This document shows, piece after piece, positions 53,252 to 61,473 of a stretch of DNA of 64,000 bases. The translations under genes were made by a program, and so were the position numbers. Position 1 is the first letter of the stretch. Every line of letters starts with the position of its first letter. The DNA lies in NCBI RefSeq assembly GCF_018069565.1, contig NZ_JAGPNL010000008.1, positions 333,036 to 397,035 on the forward strand. The letters are read 5' to 3'. Below the pieces are notes generated by a model. It was not told where the DNA came from and did not search any database. It saw nothing but the letters and a program-made list of their open reading frames with translations. Source of the stretch: Streptomyces tagetis. Its GTDB lineage: Bacteria > Actinomycetota > Actinomycetes > Streptomycetales > Streptomycetaceae.

Positions 53252-54994
53252 CTACGCGTCCGCCCGCGCGGCGGCGAGCAGTTCCTCGGCGTGCGCCCGC
53301 GCCGTCTCGGAGTCCTCCTGCCCGGCGAGCATCCGCGACAGCTCCCGTACGCGCTCCTCGCCCTCCAGGACCTTGACCCCGGACCGGGTCACCGAGCCGT
53401 CGTCCGTCTTCTCCACCAGCAACTGCCGGTCCGCGAAGGCCGCCACCTGCGGCAGGTGCGTGACCACCACGACCTGCGCCGTCCGCGCCAGCCGGGCCAG
53501 CCGGCGCCCGATCTCCACCGCGGCCTTGCCGCCGACCCCCGCGTCGACCTCGTCGAACAGGTACGTCGGCACCGGGTCCGTGCCCGCGAAGACCACCTCG
53601 ACGGCGAGCATCACCCGCGACAGCTCACCGCCGGAGGCGCCCTTGGCGATGGGCCGGGGCGGGGCGCCCGGGTGCGGGGCGAGCAGCAGCTCGACCTCGT
53701 CGGCACCGGAGGGGCCGTAGGCGACCGCGCGCCCGCCGACCTCGACGCCCTCCGGGTCCTCGGTCTGCCGGACGGCGAAGGAGACGCGCGCGTGCGGCAT
53801 GGCCAGCGAGGCCAGTTCGGCGGTGACCGCCCCGGCGAACCGCTCGGCGGCCTCCGTACGCGCGTCCGTCAGCGCCTGCGCCAGCCCGCCCAGCTCGGCC
53901 CGCAGCGCGTCCCGCTCGGCGGTCAGCTCGCCGATCCGCTCGTCGTCGCCGTCCAGCTCGGTCAGCCGGGCGGCGCTCCGCTCGGCCCACTCCAGCACCG
54001 CGGCGACGTCCTCGCCGTACTTGCGGGTGAGCGCGGTGAGCGCGGCCCGGCGCTCCTCGACCGCCGCCAGCCGCAGCGGGTCGACGTCCAGGTCGTCGGC
54101 GTACCCCGCGAGTTCCCCGGCCACGTCGCCGAGGAGGATGCCGATCTCGCCGATCCGCTCGGCGAGGGCGGAGAGCGCGGGATCGTGGGCGCGCACCGCG
54201 TCCAGGGCGCGCTGCGCGCCGGCCACGAGGGTCGAGGCGTCGACGCCCTCCGGGTCCTCCGGATCGGCGGCGAGCGCCGCGTGGGCGACGGTGGCGGCGG
54301 ACGCCAGCGCCTCGGCGTGGCCGAGCCGCTCCGCCTCCTCCGCCAGCTCCCGGTCCTCGCCGGGGAGCGGCTCGACGGCGGCGATCTCGTCGAGGCCGTA
54401 GCGCAGCAGATCGGCCTCCTGGGCCCGCTCCCGGGCCCGGGTGGTGATCTCCTCCAGCTCGACGGCGACGGCCCGCAGCCGCCGGTACGCCTCGGTGTAC
54501 CGGGTGAGCGGAGCGGCCACGGCCTCACCGGCGTACCGGTCGAGGGCCTGCCGCTGCCGGGCCGGTTTGAGCAGCCCCTGCTGGTCGGTCTGCCCGTGCA
54601 CCGCCACCAGTTCGTCGGCGAGTTCGGCGAGCACCCCGACCGGCACCGACCGCCCGCCCAGATGGGCCCGGGACCGGCCCTCGGCGGAGACGGTACGGCT
54701 GATCAGCAGCGCCCCGTCGTCCAGCTCGGCCCCGGCCTCCTCGGCCCGCACCGCCGCCGAGGCGTCCCGGGGCACGGCGATCCGCCCCTCGACGACCGCG
54801 TTCTTCGCCCCGATCCGCACCAGCGCCGGGTCCGCGCGTCCGCCGAGCAGCAGCCCCAGGCTGGTGACCACCATGGTCTTGCCCGCACCGGTCTCACCCG
54901 TGACGGCGGTGAACCCCGGCGACAGCTCCACGACAGCGTCGTCGATGACTCCCAGTGACCGTATCCGCATCTCCTCCAGCACGTCCCAGACCAT
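53252..54994 (-). CDS. recN: DNA repair protein RecN
   Basis: A 580-residue SMC-like ATPase for double-strand-break repair. Walker A GETGAGKTMV lies near the start after RIRSLGVIDDAVVELSPGFTAV. A long coiled coil of Ala/Glu/Arg heptads follows, then the ABC signature KGASGGELSRVMLA and Walker B TYLFDEVDAGVGG with VVVVTHLPQVAAFAD. ATG 54994 (GGGGA 9 nt upstream) is used; ATG 54970 is an alternative. No LexA box was seen upstream. Confidence 0.95.
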   Translation of the reverse strand: MVWDVLEEMRIRSLGVIDDAVVELSPGFTAVTGETGAGKTMVVTSLGLLLGGRADPALVRIGAKNAVVEGRIAVPRDASAAVRAEEAGAELDDGALLISRTVSAEGRSRAHLGGRSVPVGVLAELADELVAVHGQTDQQGLLKPARQRQALDRYAGEAVAAPLTRYTEAYRRLRAVAVELEEITTRARERAQEADLLRYGLDEIAAVEPLPGEDRELAEEAERLGHAEALASAATVAHAALAADPEDPEGVDASTLVAGAQRALDAVRAHDPALSALAERIGEIGILLGDVAGELAGYADDLDVDPLRLAAVEERRAALTALTRKYGEDVAAVLEWAERSAARLTELDGDDERIGELTAERDALRAELGGLAQALTDARTEAAERFAGAVTAELASLAMPHARVSFAVRQTEDPEGVEVGGRAVAYGPSGADEVELLLAPHPGAPPRPIAKGASGGELSRVMLAVEVVFAGTDPVPTYLFDEVDAGVGGKAAVEIGRRLARLARTAQVVVVTHLPQVAAFADRQLLVEKTDDGSVTRSGVKVLEGEERVRELSRMLAGQEDSETARAHAEELLAAARADA

Positions 54995-55073
54995 ACGAGG
55001 TTTTCCCCGCGCCGCGCGAAGCGGCCCACCCCCGCGGGGCGTCACCCCCCGTCGTGGTCCGGGACCCGGCCGC

Positions 55074-55979
55074 CTACTGCGGCGCCCCGCGCCACCCGGA
55101 GACCGGCAGCGCGAACTTGGCCACCAGCCGGTCGGTGAAGGAGGCGTGGTGCAGCCGCGCCAGCCGTACCGGCACCGCGCCGCGCCGCACCTCGACCCGC
55201 GCGCCCGGCGGCAGTTCGACCGTGCGCCGCCCGTCGCACCAGAGCACGCCCGGCGGCACGTGCGGCAGCACCTCCACGGCCAGCACCGAGTCCGGCGAGG
55301 TCACCAGCGGCTTGGCGAACAGGGCGTGCGCGCTGATCGGCACCATCAGCAGCGCCTCCACCTCGGGCCACACCACCGGCCCGCCCGCGGAGAAGGCGTA
55401 CGCCGTGGAGCCGGTGGGCGTCGACAGGACGATGCCGTCGCAGCCGAACCCGGTCACGGGCCGCCCGTCGATCTCCAGTACGACCTCCAGCATCCGCTCG
55501 GCGGACACCTTCTGCACGGCCGCCTCGTTGAGCGCCCAGTCGGTGTGCACGATGTCGCCGTTGCGGTGCACGACGACGTCGACGGTCATCCGCTCCTCGA
55601 CGTCGTAGGCCCGCTTCACCACCCGGTCGACGACCTTGTCGAGGTCGTCGCGTTCGGCCTCGGCGAGGAAGCCGACCCGGCCGAGGTTGACGCCGAGCAT
55701 CGGCACGCCGGAGGCGCGGGCGAACTCGGCGCCGCGCAGCAGCGTCCCGTCACCGCCCAGCACGATCAGCAGCTCACAGCCGTCCAGGCACTGGGGCGTG
55801 GCCTCCCGGACCAGCTCCACCTCTTCGGGCAGCGGCAGGTCGCGGGCCTCGGCCTCCAGGACGCGCACGCCGAGCCCGGCGAGCAGCAGCCCCTTGACCA
55901 CGAGTTCCGCGCTGCGCACGGCAGCCGGGCGCCCGGTGTGGGCGAGCAGGAAAACAGTACGAGCTGGATTCGGTCTCAA
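55074..55979 (-). CDS. nadK: NAD kinase
   Basis: A 301-residue ATP/polyphosphate-NAD kinase. It contains LIVLGGDGTLLRGAEFA (GGDG motif), MLGVNLGRVGFLAEAE, the substrate loop CDGIVLSTPTGSTAYAFSAGGPVVWPE and ISAHALFAKPLV. TTG 55979 overlaps the tlyA stop as TTGA, giving coupled translation. It makes NADP for biosynthesis. Confidence 0.95.
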   Translation of the reverse strand: MRPNPARTVFLLAHTGRPAAVRSAELVVKGLLLAGLGVRVLEAEARDLPLPEEVELVREATPQCLDGCELLIVLGGDGTLLRGAEFARASGVPMLGVNLGRVGFLAEAERDDLDKVVDRVVKRAYDVEERMTVDVVVHRNGDIVHTDWALNEAAVQKVSAERMLEVVLEIDGRPVTGFGCDGIVLSTPTGSTAYAFSAGGPVVWPEVEALLMVPISAHALFAKPLVTSPDSVLAVEVLPHVPPGVLWCDGRRTVELPPGARVEVRRGAVPVRLARLHHASFTDRLVAKFALPVSGWRGAPQ

Positions 55980-56791
55980 CGCGGCCCCTCCGCCACTGCA
56001 CGGTCGACGTCGGCCGGGTCCAGCGCGTCTGCCCCGGCCCGCAGCCACAGAAAGTACTCGACGTTCCCGGAGGGCCCCGGCAACGGACTGGCGGTGACCC
56101 CCTTCACCCCGAGCCCCAGGTCCGCGGCCCGGCGGGCGACCCCGCACACGGCCTCGGCCCGCAACTGCGCGCTGCGCACCACTCCCCCGCTGCCGAGGCG
56201 TTCCTTGCCCACCTCGAACTGCGGTTTCACCATCATCACCAGGTCGGCGTCCGGTCGCGTGCACCGCACCAGGGCGGGCAGCACCAGTCCGAGCGGGATG
56301 AAGGACAGATCCCCCACCACCAGGTCCACAGGCTCCCCATCGATCGCCTCGGTCGTCAACTCACGTACGTTCGTACGGTCCTTGACGGTGACGCGTTCAT
56401 CCTGCCGCAGAGACCAGGCGAGTTGTCCGTATCCGACGTCCACGGCGACGACGTGGGCGGCGCCCGCGCGCAGCAGGACGTCGGTGAAGCCACCCGTGGA
56501 GGCGCCGGCGTCGAGCGCGCGCCGGCCCTCGACGACCAGGCCGAGCGGCTGGAAGACGGCGAGGGCGCCGGCCAGCTTGTGGCCGCCGCGCGAGACGTAG
56601 TCGGGGTCGCCGTCGTCGGCGGTGACGACGATGGCCGCGGCGGTCTCCACCTGCGTGGCGGACTTGGTCGCGACGGTCTTGCCGACGGCGACCCGGCCCT
56701 CGGCGATCAGCCGGCCGGCGTGCTCGCGCGAGCGCGCGAGGTTGCGGCGGACCAGTTCCGCGTCGAGACGGCGGCGTGCGACTCCTGCCAC
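55976..56791 (-). CDS. tlyA: TlyA-family rRNA 2'-O-methyltransferase
   Basis: A 271-residue protein with an N-terminal S4 domain (RRRLDAELVRRNLARSREHAGRLIAEGRVAVG), the linker SRGGHKLAGAL and a SAM-binding RrmJ-like domain (ALDAGASTGGFTDVLLRAGAAHVVAVDVGYGQL, VVGDLSFIPLGLVLPAL, MMVKPQFEVG). TlyA methylates 16S and 23S rRNA and determines capreomycin susceptibility in mycobacteria. GTG 56791 has GGGAG about 10 nt upstream. Confidence 0.93.
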   Translation of the reverse strand: MAGVARRRLDAELVRRNLARSREHAGRLIAEGRVAVGKTVATKSATQVETAAAIVVTADDGDPDYVSRGGHKLAGALAVFQPLGLVVEGRRALDAGASTGGFTDVLLRAGAAHVVAVDVGYGQLAWSLRQDERVTVKDRTNVRELTTEAIDGEPVDLVVGDLSFIPLGLVLPALVRCTRPDADLVMMVKPQFEVGKERLGSGGVVRSAQLRAEAVCGVARRAADLGLGVKGVTASPLPGPSGNVEYFLWLRAGADALDPADVDRAVAEGPR

Positions 56792-56798
56792 GTTCGGT

Positions 56799-57263
56799 TC
56801 AGCTCCCTTGTGCGTACGGCGGTCCCGGCGCGGGCCCGGCGGGACCCGGTCGGGGGGTGGTGGTCGGTCGGGGCGCGGGAGCCTGCGGGCCCGGACGGGT
56901 GTCGAGCGCGGCGAGCGCCTCGCGCAGGCCCCGGTGCACATCCTCGTACACCTCGACGTGTCCCTCGGTGGCGAGGTGGTCGACGTCGGCCAGCCGCCGC
57001 AGCCGGTCGTCCACCGCGGCATGGCCGGTGGGGGTACGCGTCACGTCCAGCGGGGCGGGGGCGGCGGGCTCCCACCCGGGCCGCTGCCCGCCCGTGCGGT
57101 CCGTGCGGTCCGTGCCGCCGGTGCCGTCCGTCCCGCTCCTGCCGTCCGTCCCGCTCCTGCCGTCCGTCCCGCTCCTGCCGTCCGTCCCGCTCGTGCCGTC
57201 CGTCGCGGGGGGCCGGCCGGGCGGGTCCTCGGGGGTCCGCGGCTCGGCGGCTGCGTCGCTCAT
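56799..57263 (-). CDS. Uncharacterised repeat-containing protein upstream of tlyA
   Basis: A 154-residue protein. An N-terminal disordered segment contains repeated SGTDGR units, a central helical domain of about 65 residues (TPTGHAAVDDRLRRLADVDHLATEGHVEVYEDVHRGLREALAALD) looks conserved, and the tail is Pro-rich. Its stop lies 7 bp before tlyA, so it heads that cluster. Function unknown. Confidence 0.7.
   Translation of the reverse strand: MSDAAAEPRTPEDPPGRPPATDGTSGTDGRSGTDGRSGTDGRSGTDGTGGTDRTDRTGGQRPGWEPAAPAPLDVTRTPTGHAAVDDRLRRLADVDHLATEGHVEVYEDVHRGLREALAALDTRPGPQAPAPRPTTTPRPGPAGPAPGPPYAQGS
57123..57194. repeat. Four 18-bp in-frame tandem repeats
   Basis: gccgtccgtcccgctcct repeats at 57123, 57141, 57159 and 57177 (the last with one change), encoding SGTDGR hexapeptides. 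In-frame expansion by slippage is likely. Confidence 0.9.
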
Positions 57264-57305
57264 GCCCCGACGCTACCGCGAACCGCTGGGGTACCGTCGT
57301 GCGCG

Positions 57306-57653
57306 ATGGCCACAATCGAGGAGTGCCGCGCCGCGCTGGAGCGGCTCGCTGGGAACATGGGCGGCGCCGACGGCGCCGTGCGGGCCGCCGCCGGACCGGC
57401 CCGCACGGTGAGCTGCCACATCACCGACCTGGACGTCACCTTCGCGGGCCGGATGGCGGACGGCCGGATCGAGGTGCGCGAGACCCTGCCGGGGCCGCCG
57501 CGCGAGCGGGCGCGCATCCGGCTGGCGATGACCGGCGACGACCTGGTCGCGCTGGTCGACGGCGCGTTGCCGTTCGCCCGCGCCTGGGGCTCGGGCCGGG
57601 TGCGGCTGGAGGCGGGGCTGCGCGATCTGCTCCGGCTCAGGAAGCTTCTGTAG
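57306..57653 (+). CDS. SCP2 sterol-binding-like protein
   Basis: A 115-residue SCP2-fold protein: a helical start (TIEECRAALERLAGNM), strands TVSCHITDLDVTFAGRMADGRIEVRE, then IRLAMTGDDLVALVDGALPFARAWGSGRVRLEAGLRDLLRL. Such proteins bind lipids or act as accessory domains. ATG 57306 has no Shine-Dalgarno and TACCGT lies 8 nt upstream, so it may be leaderless. Its 3' end overlaps the convergent ABC ATPase gene by 17 bp. Confidence 0.82.
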   Translation: MATIEECRAALERLAGNMGGADGAVRAAAGPARTVSCHITDLDVTFAGRMADGRIEVRETLPGPPRERARIRLAMTGDDLVALVDGALPFARAWGSGRVRLEAGLRDLLRLRKLL

Positions 57654-58506
57654 CGCCGGCCCCGTGGGCGACGCGCGTCCTGCGGGCCGCCGGGACCACC
57701 AGCGGCGTCCCCGTCTCCGGATCGTCGATGACCTGGCAGCGCAGCCCGAAGACCTCCTCGACCAGCGCGGCCGTGACGATGTCGCGGGGTGCGCCCTCGG
57801 CGACGACCCGCCCGTCCCTGAGGGCGATCAGGTGGGTGGCGTAGCGGGCGGCGTGGTTGAGGTCGTGCAGGACGGCGACGAGGGTGCGGCCCTGTTCCTC
57901 GTGGAGTTCGGCGCACAGGTCGAGCACGTCGATCTGGTGCTGGATGTCCAGGTAGGTCGTCGGCTCGTCGAGGAGGAGCAGCGGGGTCTGCTGGGCGAGG
58001 GCCATGGCGATCCACACCCGCTGGCGCTGCCCGCCGGAGAGTTCGTCGACGTGGCGGTCGGCGAGTTCGCCGATGCGGGTACGGGCCATCGACTCCTGGA
58101 CAACCCGCTCGTCCTCGGTGGACCACTGGCGCAGCAGCCCCTGGTGCGGGTAACGGCCGCGGGCGACGAGGTCGGCGACGGTGATGCCGTCGGGCGCGAT
58201 GGAGGACTGGGGCAGCAGGCCGAGGGTGCGGGCGACCTGCTTGGCCGGCAGCGACTGGATGACCTGCCCGTCGAGCAGCACCCGGCCCTCGCTGGGCCGC
58301 AGCATCCGCGACAGCGCCCGCAGCAGCGTGGACTTGCCGCACGCGTTCGGGCCGACGATCACGGTGAAGGAGTGGTCCGGTATCGCCACCGACAAATGCT
58401 CGGCGATGACGCGCTGGTCGTAGGCGAGGGTGACGCCCTCGGCGGAGAGACGGTCCACGGTGCTCCTTCGGTTGTTCGGTCCGCCCCGGGCGGTGCCGGC
58501 GCTCAT
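57637..58506 (-). CDS. Iron-siderophore ABC transporter ATP-binding protein
   Basis: A 289-residue FecE/FepC-type ATPase: Walker A VGPNACGKST, Q-loop LLPQSSIAPDGITV, signature LSGGQRQRVWIAMALAQ, Walker B LLLLDEPTTYLD and H-loop HDLNHAARYA. ATG 58506 overlaps the stop of the permease remnant (ATGA), showing it was the downstream gene of a normal permease-ATPase operon; GTG 58458 (GGAG 4 nt upstream) is an alternative. The ATPase itself looks intact although its partner permease is not. Confidence 0.92.
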   Translation of the reverse strand: MSAGTARGGPNNRRSTVDRLSAEGVTLAYDQRVIAEHLSVAIPDHSFTVIVGPNACGKSTLLRALSRMLRPSEGRVLLDGQVIQSLPAKQVARTLGLLPQSSIAPDGITVADLVARGRYPHQGLLRQWSTEDERVVQESMARTRIGELADRHVDELSGGQRQRVWIAMALAQQTPLLLLDEPTTYLDIQHQIDVLDLCAELHEEQGRTLVAVLHDLNHAARYATHLIALRDGRVVAEGAPRDIVTAALVEEVFGLRCQVIDDPETGTPLVVPAARRTRVAHGAGATEAS

Positions 58507-58916
58507 ATGCGGCCCGCCCGGCGTCCGGTGACCAGCAGCCACAGCAGGCAGGCGCCGCCGAGGACGCCGGTGACGACACCGGCGGGCAGCCGCTCGGCGC
58601 CGAAGGCGCGCTGCGAGATCCGGTCGGCGGTGACGAGCGGGGCCGCGCCCCTGCACGGGGACGGCAGCAGGTTGGGGCCGGGGGCGCGGGTCAGGCACCG
58701 GGCGGGCCGCGGCGCGGTCGGCGCCGCGAAGGAGACCGGGCCCGCGGCGGGGGACCCGGTCGGCACCACGGCGGCGACCATCGGCAGCACGGCGGCGACG
58801 GGGAGCCCGGCGGCACGCAGCGCCCGGCGGCCGGGCGGCACGGGGACGGCCCTCGCACGCCCTTCGGGAGCGGGGCCGGCCTTCGCACGCCCTTCGGGAG
58901 CAGTGTCGACCAACAC
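58503..58916 (-). pseudogene. Remnant of a FecCD-type iron-siderophore permease
   Basis: A 137-residue ORF. Its last 90 residues align by eye with the C-terminal third of FecCD permeases: GPVSFAAPTAPRPARCLTR replaces the GPVAFVGLxAPHIAR coupling region, and LPAGVVTGVLGGACLLWLL matches the final helix. The first 220 or so residues (seven helices) are missing and replaced by two PEGRA repeats and one weak helix. It cannot form a transport channel. It sits directly behind an iron box. Confidence 0.72.
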
Positions 58917-58918
58917 CC

Positions 58919-58937
58919 GGTTAGGCTAACCTAACCT
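58919..58937 (-). promoter_or_regulatory. IdeR/DmdR1-type iron box
   Basis: ggttaggctaacctaacct contains the palindrome GGTTAG-G-CTAACC and the TTAGGTTAG half-site order typical of the 19-bp actinobacterial iron box. It is 3 bp upstream of the permease remnant, so iron repression of the remnant and the ATPase is expected. Confidence 0.82.
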
Positions 58938-58977
58938 CCTCTCCGGCCCGCCGTGCTCCCCGGGGCTCCCGTGCTCC

Positions 58978-60009
58978 TCACCACCCCAGCCGGGCCAGCG
59001 CCTTCCCCGGATCGAGCGCGCACCCCCGCTCGCCGCCGGCCGTCCACGCCGCGGCGCACAGCGCCCGCAGCCCGTCCGGCACCGCGCCGTCGCCCTCCAG
59101 CTCCAGCCGCTCGGCGCCCGCCCGCGCCGTCCAGCCACCGCAGCGGAAACCGCCCTCCGCGTCCCCGGCGACCTCCGGCTGCCCGGTGAGCAGCCCGCGC
59201 AGATCGGCGTCGACGTAGGTCGGCCGGTGCTCGGGCGGCGCCGCCAGGAGCTGCGCCCCGTCGGTGACGCCGGTGAGGACCAGCAGCGAGTCGACGTCGC
59301 CGTTGAAGGCGCCCTCGATGTCGGTGTCCAGCCGGTCGCCGACGACCAGGGGCCGCCGGGCACCGGTCCGCAGGATCGTCTCCCGGTGCATCGGCGGCAG
59401 CGGCTTGCCCGCCACCTTCGGGTCGGCGCCGGTGGCGATCCGCACGACCTGCACCGCCGCGCCGTTGCCGGGGGCGATGCCCCGGGCCCCGGGGATCGTC
59501 AGGTCGGTGTTGGAGGCGTACCAGGGCACCCCGCGGGCGATGGCGTAGCACGCCTCGGCGAAACGGCCCCACGGCAGCTCCGGACCACCGTAGCCCTGGG
59601 CGACCGCGGCCGGGTCGTCGTCGGCCGACTCGACCGGTTCCAGGCCCCGCTCGCGCAGCGCGACCCGCAGCCCCTCGCCGCCGATCACCAGCACCCGGGC
59701 GCCGCCGGGCAGCTCGTCGGCGATCAGCCGGGCCACCGCCTGCGCCGAGGTGATCACCTCGTCCGCGCCGGTCGGTATGCCCAGCTCGGTCAGGTGCCCG
59801 GCCACCGCGTCCGGCGTGCGCAGCGCGTTGTTGGTGACGTACGCGAGCCGCATGCCGCCCGCGCGCGCCACGGCGAGCGAGTCGACCGCGTGCGCGATGG
59901 CGTGCCCCCCGGCGTACACCACACCGTCCAGGTCGAGCAGAGCCGTGTCGTACGCCTCGCTCAGGGCCCGCCCGCTGCCCCGGGGACTCGTCCTGACGCT
60001 GCGGCCCAT
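58978..60009 (-). CDS. HAD-IIA phosphatase (NagD/PGP-like)
   Basis: A 343-residue HAD-superfamily phosphatase. Motif I LLDLDGVVYAGGHAI, motif II TNNALRTPD, a C2a-type cap, motif III Lys in VAGKPLPPMH and motif IV VVGDRLDTDIEGAFNGDVDSLLVLTGV. The C-terminal 80 residues add a small beta-rich domain common in actinobacterial members. ATG 60009 has GAGGAG 9 nt upstream. Confidence 0.88.
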   Translation of the reverse strand: MGRSVRTSPRGSGRALSEAYDTALLDLDGVVYAGGHAIAHAVDSLAVARAGGMRLAYVTNNALRTPDAVAGHLTELGIPTGADEVITSAQAVARLIADELPGGARVLVIGGEGLRVALRERGLEPVESADDDPAAVAQGYGGPELPWGRFAEACYAIARGVPWYASNTDLTIPGARGIAPGNGAAVQVVRIATGADPKVAGKPLPPMHRETILRTGARRPLVVGDRLDTDIEGAFNGDVDSLLVLTGVTDGAQLLAAPPEHRPTYVDADLRGLLTGQPEVAGDAEGGFRCGGWTARAGAERLELEGDGAVPDGLRALCAAAWTAGGERGCALDPGKALARLGW

Positions 60010-60081
60010 GATGCATCGCTCCTCGTTCGACGGCTTTCCCCCGATCATCCCCCATGCCCGGGGCACACGTACGATGCCGGG

Positions 60082-61374
60082 ATGGACATCGCAGGTCACC
60101 CGGAAGCAACGACGCCCCGGGGCCTGGAACTCACCCCGTTCCGTGGCCTCCGCTATGACCCCGACCGGGTCGGCAGCCTGGCCGCCGTGACCTCCCCGCC
60201 GTACGACGTCGTGGTCCGCCCGGACGGGCTGCTGCACCTGGAGTCGGCCGACCCGCACAACATCGTCCGCCTGATCCTGCCCCAGGCCGCCACCCCCGAG
60301 GCCCGCAACGCGCAGGCCGCCGCCACCCTCAAGCGGTGGCGCTCCGAGGGCGTCCTGCGCCCGGACCCCGAACCGGCCCTCTACGTCTACGAACAGCGCG
60401 ACGGCGAGGGCCTGCTGCAACGCGGCGTCATCGGCGCCCTGCGCGTTTCGGACCCGGCCGAGCAGATCGTCCTGCCCCACGAGGACGTCATGCCGCACGT
60501 CGTCGCCGACCGCGCCGCGCTGATGCGGGCCACCTCGGCCAACCTGGAGCCGCTCCTGCTCACCTACCGGGGCGACGACACCACGGCGGGCACGACCGGC
60601 ATCGTCGAACGCGCCGCCGCCCGGCCGCCGTTGCTGTCCACGGTCACGGAGGACGGCTACGCCCACCGCCTGTGGTCGGTCACCGACCCCGCCGAAACGG
60701 CCCTCGTACGACGGGAACTGGCCGGGCACCAGGCGCTCATCGCCGACGGACACCACCGCTGGGCGACCTACCGCAGGCTGCGCGCCGAGCACCCCTCGCC
60801 CAGCGCCTGGGACGACGGCCTGGTGCTCCTGGTCGACACGGCCCGGCATCCGCTGCGGGTGCGGGCCATCCACCGGCTGCTGCACGGGCTGGCGGTGCCG
60901 GACGCGCTGACCGCCCTGAAGGGCCGGTTCCGTGTCCGCCGCCTCGACGCCCCGCTCCCCCGGGCCATGGCCGCCCTCGGGGAGGCGGCGGAGGCGGGCA
61001 ACGCCTTCCTCCTCGCCGGGGACGGCGCCTTCCACCTCGTCGACCGGCCGGAGCCGGAGCTGCTGGAGCGCACGGTGCCGGACGACCGGCCCGCGGCCTG
61101 GCGCACCCTGGACGCCACGGTGCTGCACGCCACGCTCCTGGCCCACGTCTGGCACGTCCCGGACGACTCCGCCGCCCACGTCTCCTACATCCACGACACC
61201 GCGGCCACGGTGGAGAAGGCGGAGCGCGACGGCGGCACGGCCGTGCTCATGCACCCGGTCCGCGAGGAGGTCGTCCGCGAACTGGCCCGGCAGGGCGTCA
61301 CGATGCCCCGCAAGTCCACGTCGTTCGGCCCGAAACCGGCCTCGGGGCTGGTGCTGCGCGCGCTGGACCTGTGA
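60082..61374 (+). CDS. DUF1015 family protein
   Basis: A 430-residue protein: LTPFRGLRYDPDRVGSLAAVTSPPYDVV near the N-terminus, HNIVRLILPQ, YVYEQRDGEG, IVLPHEDVMPHVVADRAALMRATSANLEPLLLTY, ADGHHRWATYRRLR and MHPVREEVVRELARQGVTMPRKSTSFGPKPASGLVLR. All are DUF1015 hallmarks; the family resembles ParB-like or serine-kinase (SbnI-type) folds, and a kinase role is possible. ATG 60082 has no Shine-Dalgarno; TACGAT 6 nt upstream suggests a leaderless transcript. Confidence 0.87.
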   Translation: MDIAGHPEATTPRGLELTPFRGLRYDPDRVGSLAAVTSPPYDVVVRPDGLLHLESADPHNIVRLILPQAATPEARNAQAAATLKRWRSEGVLRPDPEPALYVYEQRDGEGLLQRGVIGALRVSDPAEQIVLPHEDVMPHVVADRAALMRATSANLEPLLLTYRGDDTTAGTTGIVERAAARPPLLSTVTEDGYAHRLWSVTDPAETALVRRELAGHQALIADGHHRWATYRRLRAEHPSPSAWDDGLVLLVDTARHPLRVRAIHRLLHGLAVPDALTALKGRFRVRRLDAPLPRAMAALGEAAEAGNAFLLAGDGAFHLVDRPEPELLERTVPDDRPAAWRTLDATVLHATLLAHVWHVPDDSAAHVSYIHDTAATVEKAERDGGTAVLMHPVREEVVRELARQGVTMPRKSTSFGPKPASGLVLRALDL

Positions 61375-61393
61375 ACCGCCTCCACGGCAAAAA

Positions 61394-61428
61394 AAGGGGG
61401 GCGGAGCCTGGTCGGCTCCGCCCCCCTT
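61394..61428. terminator. Bidirectional intrinsic terminator
   Basis: A perfect 15-bp stem (aaggggggcggagcc, 61394-61408, with 61414-61428) and 5-nt loop between convergent genes. A run of seven A on the plus strand gives a U-tract for the minus-strand TPR gene. Confidence 0.9.
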
Positions 61429-61473
61429 CACCTTCTCACCTTCCGCGGGTCCTCCGTGGGGAGGCGACCGGGG

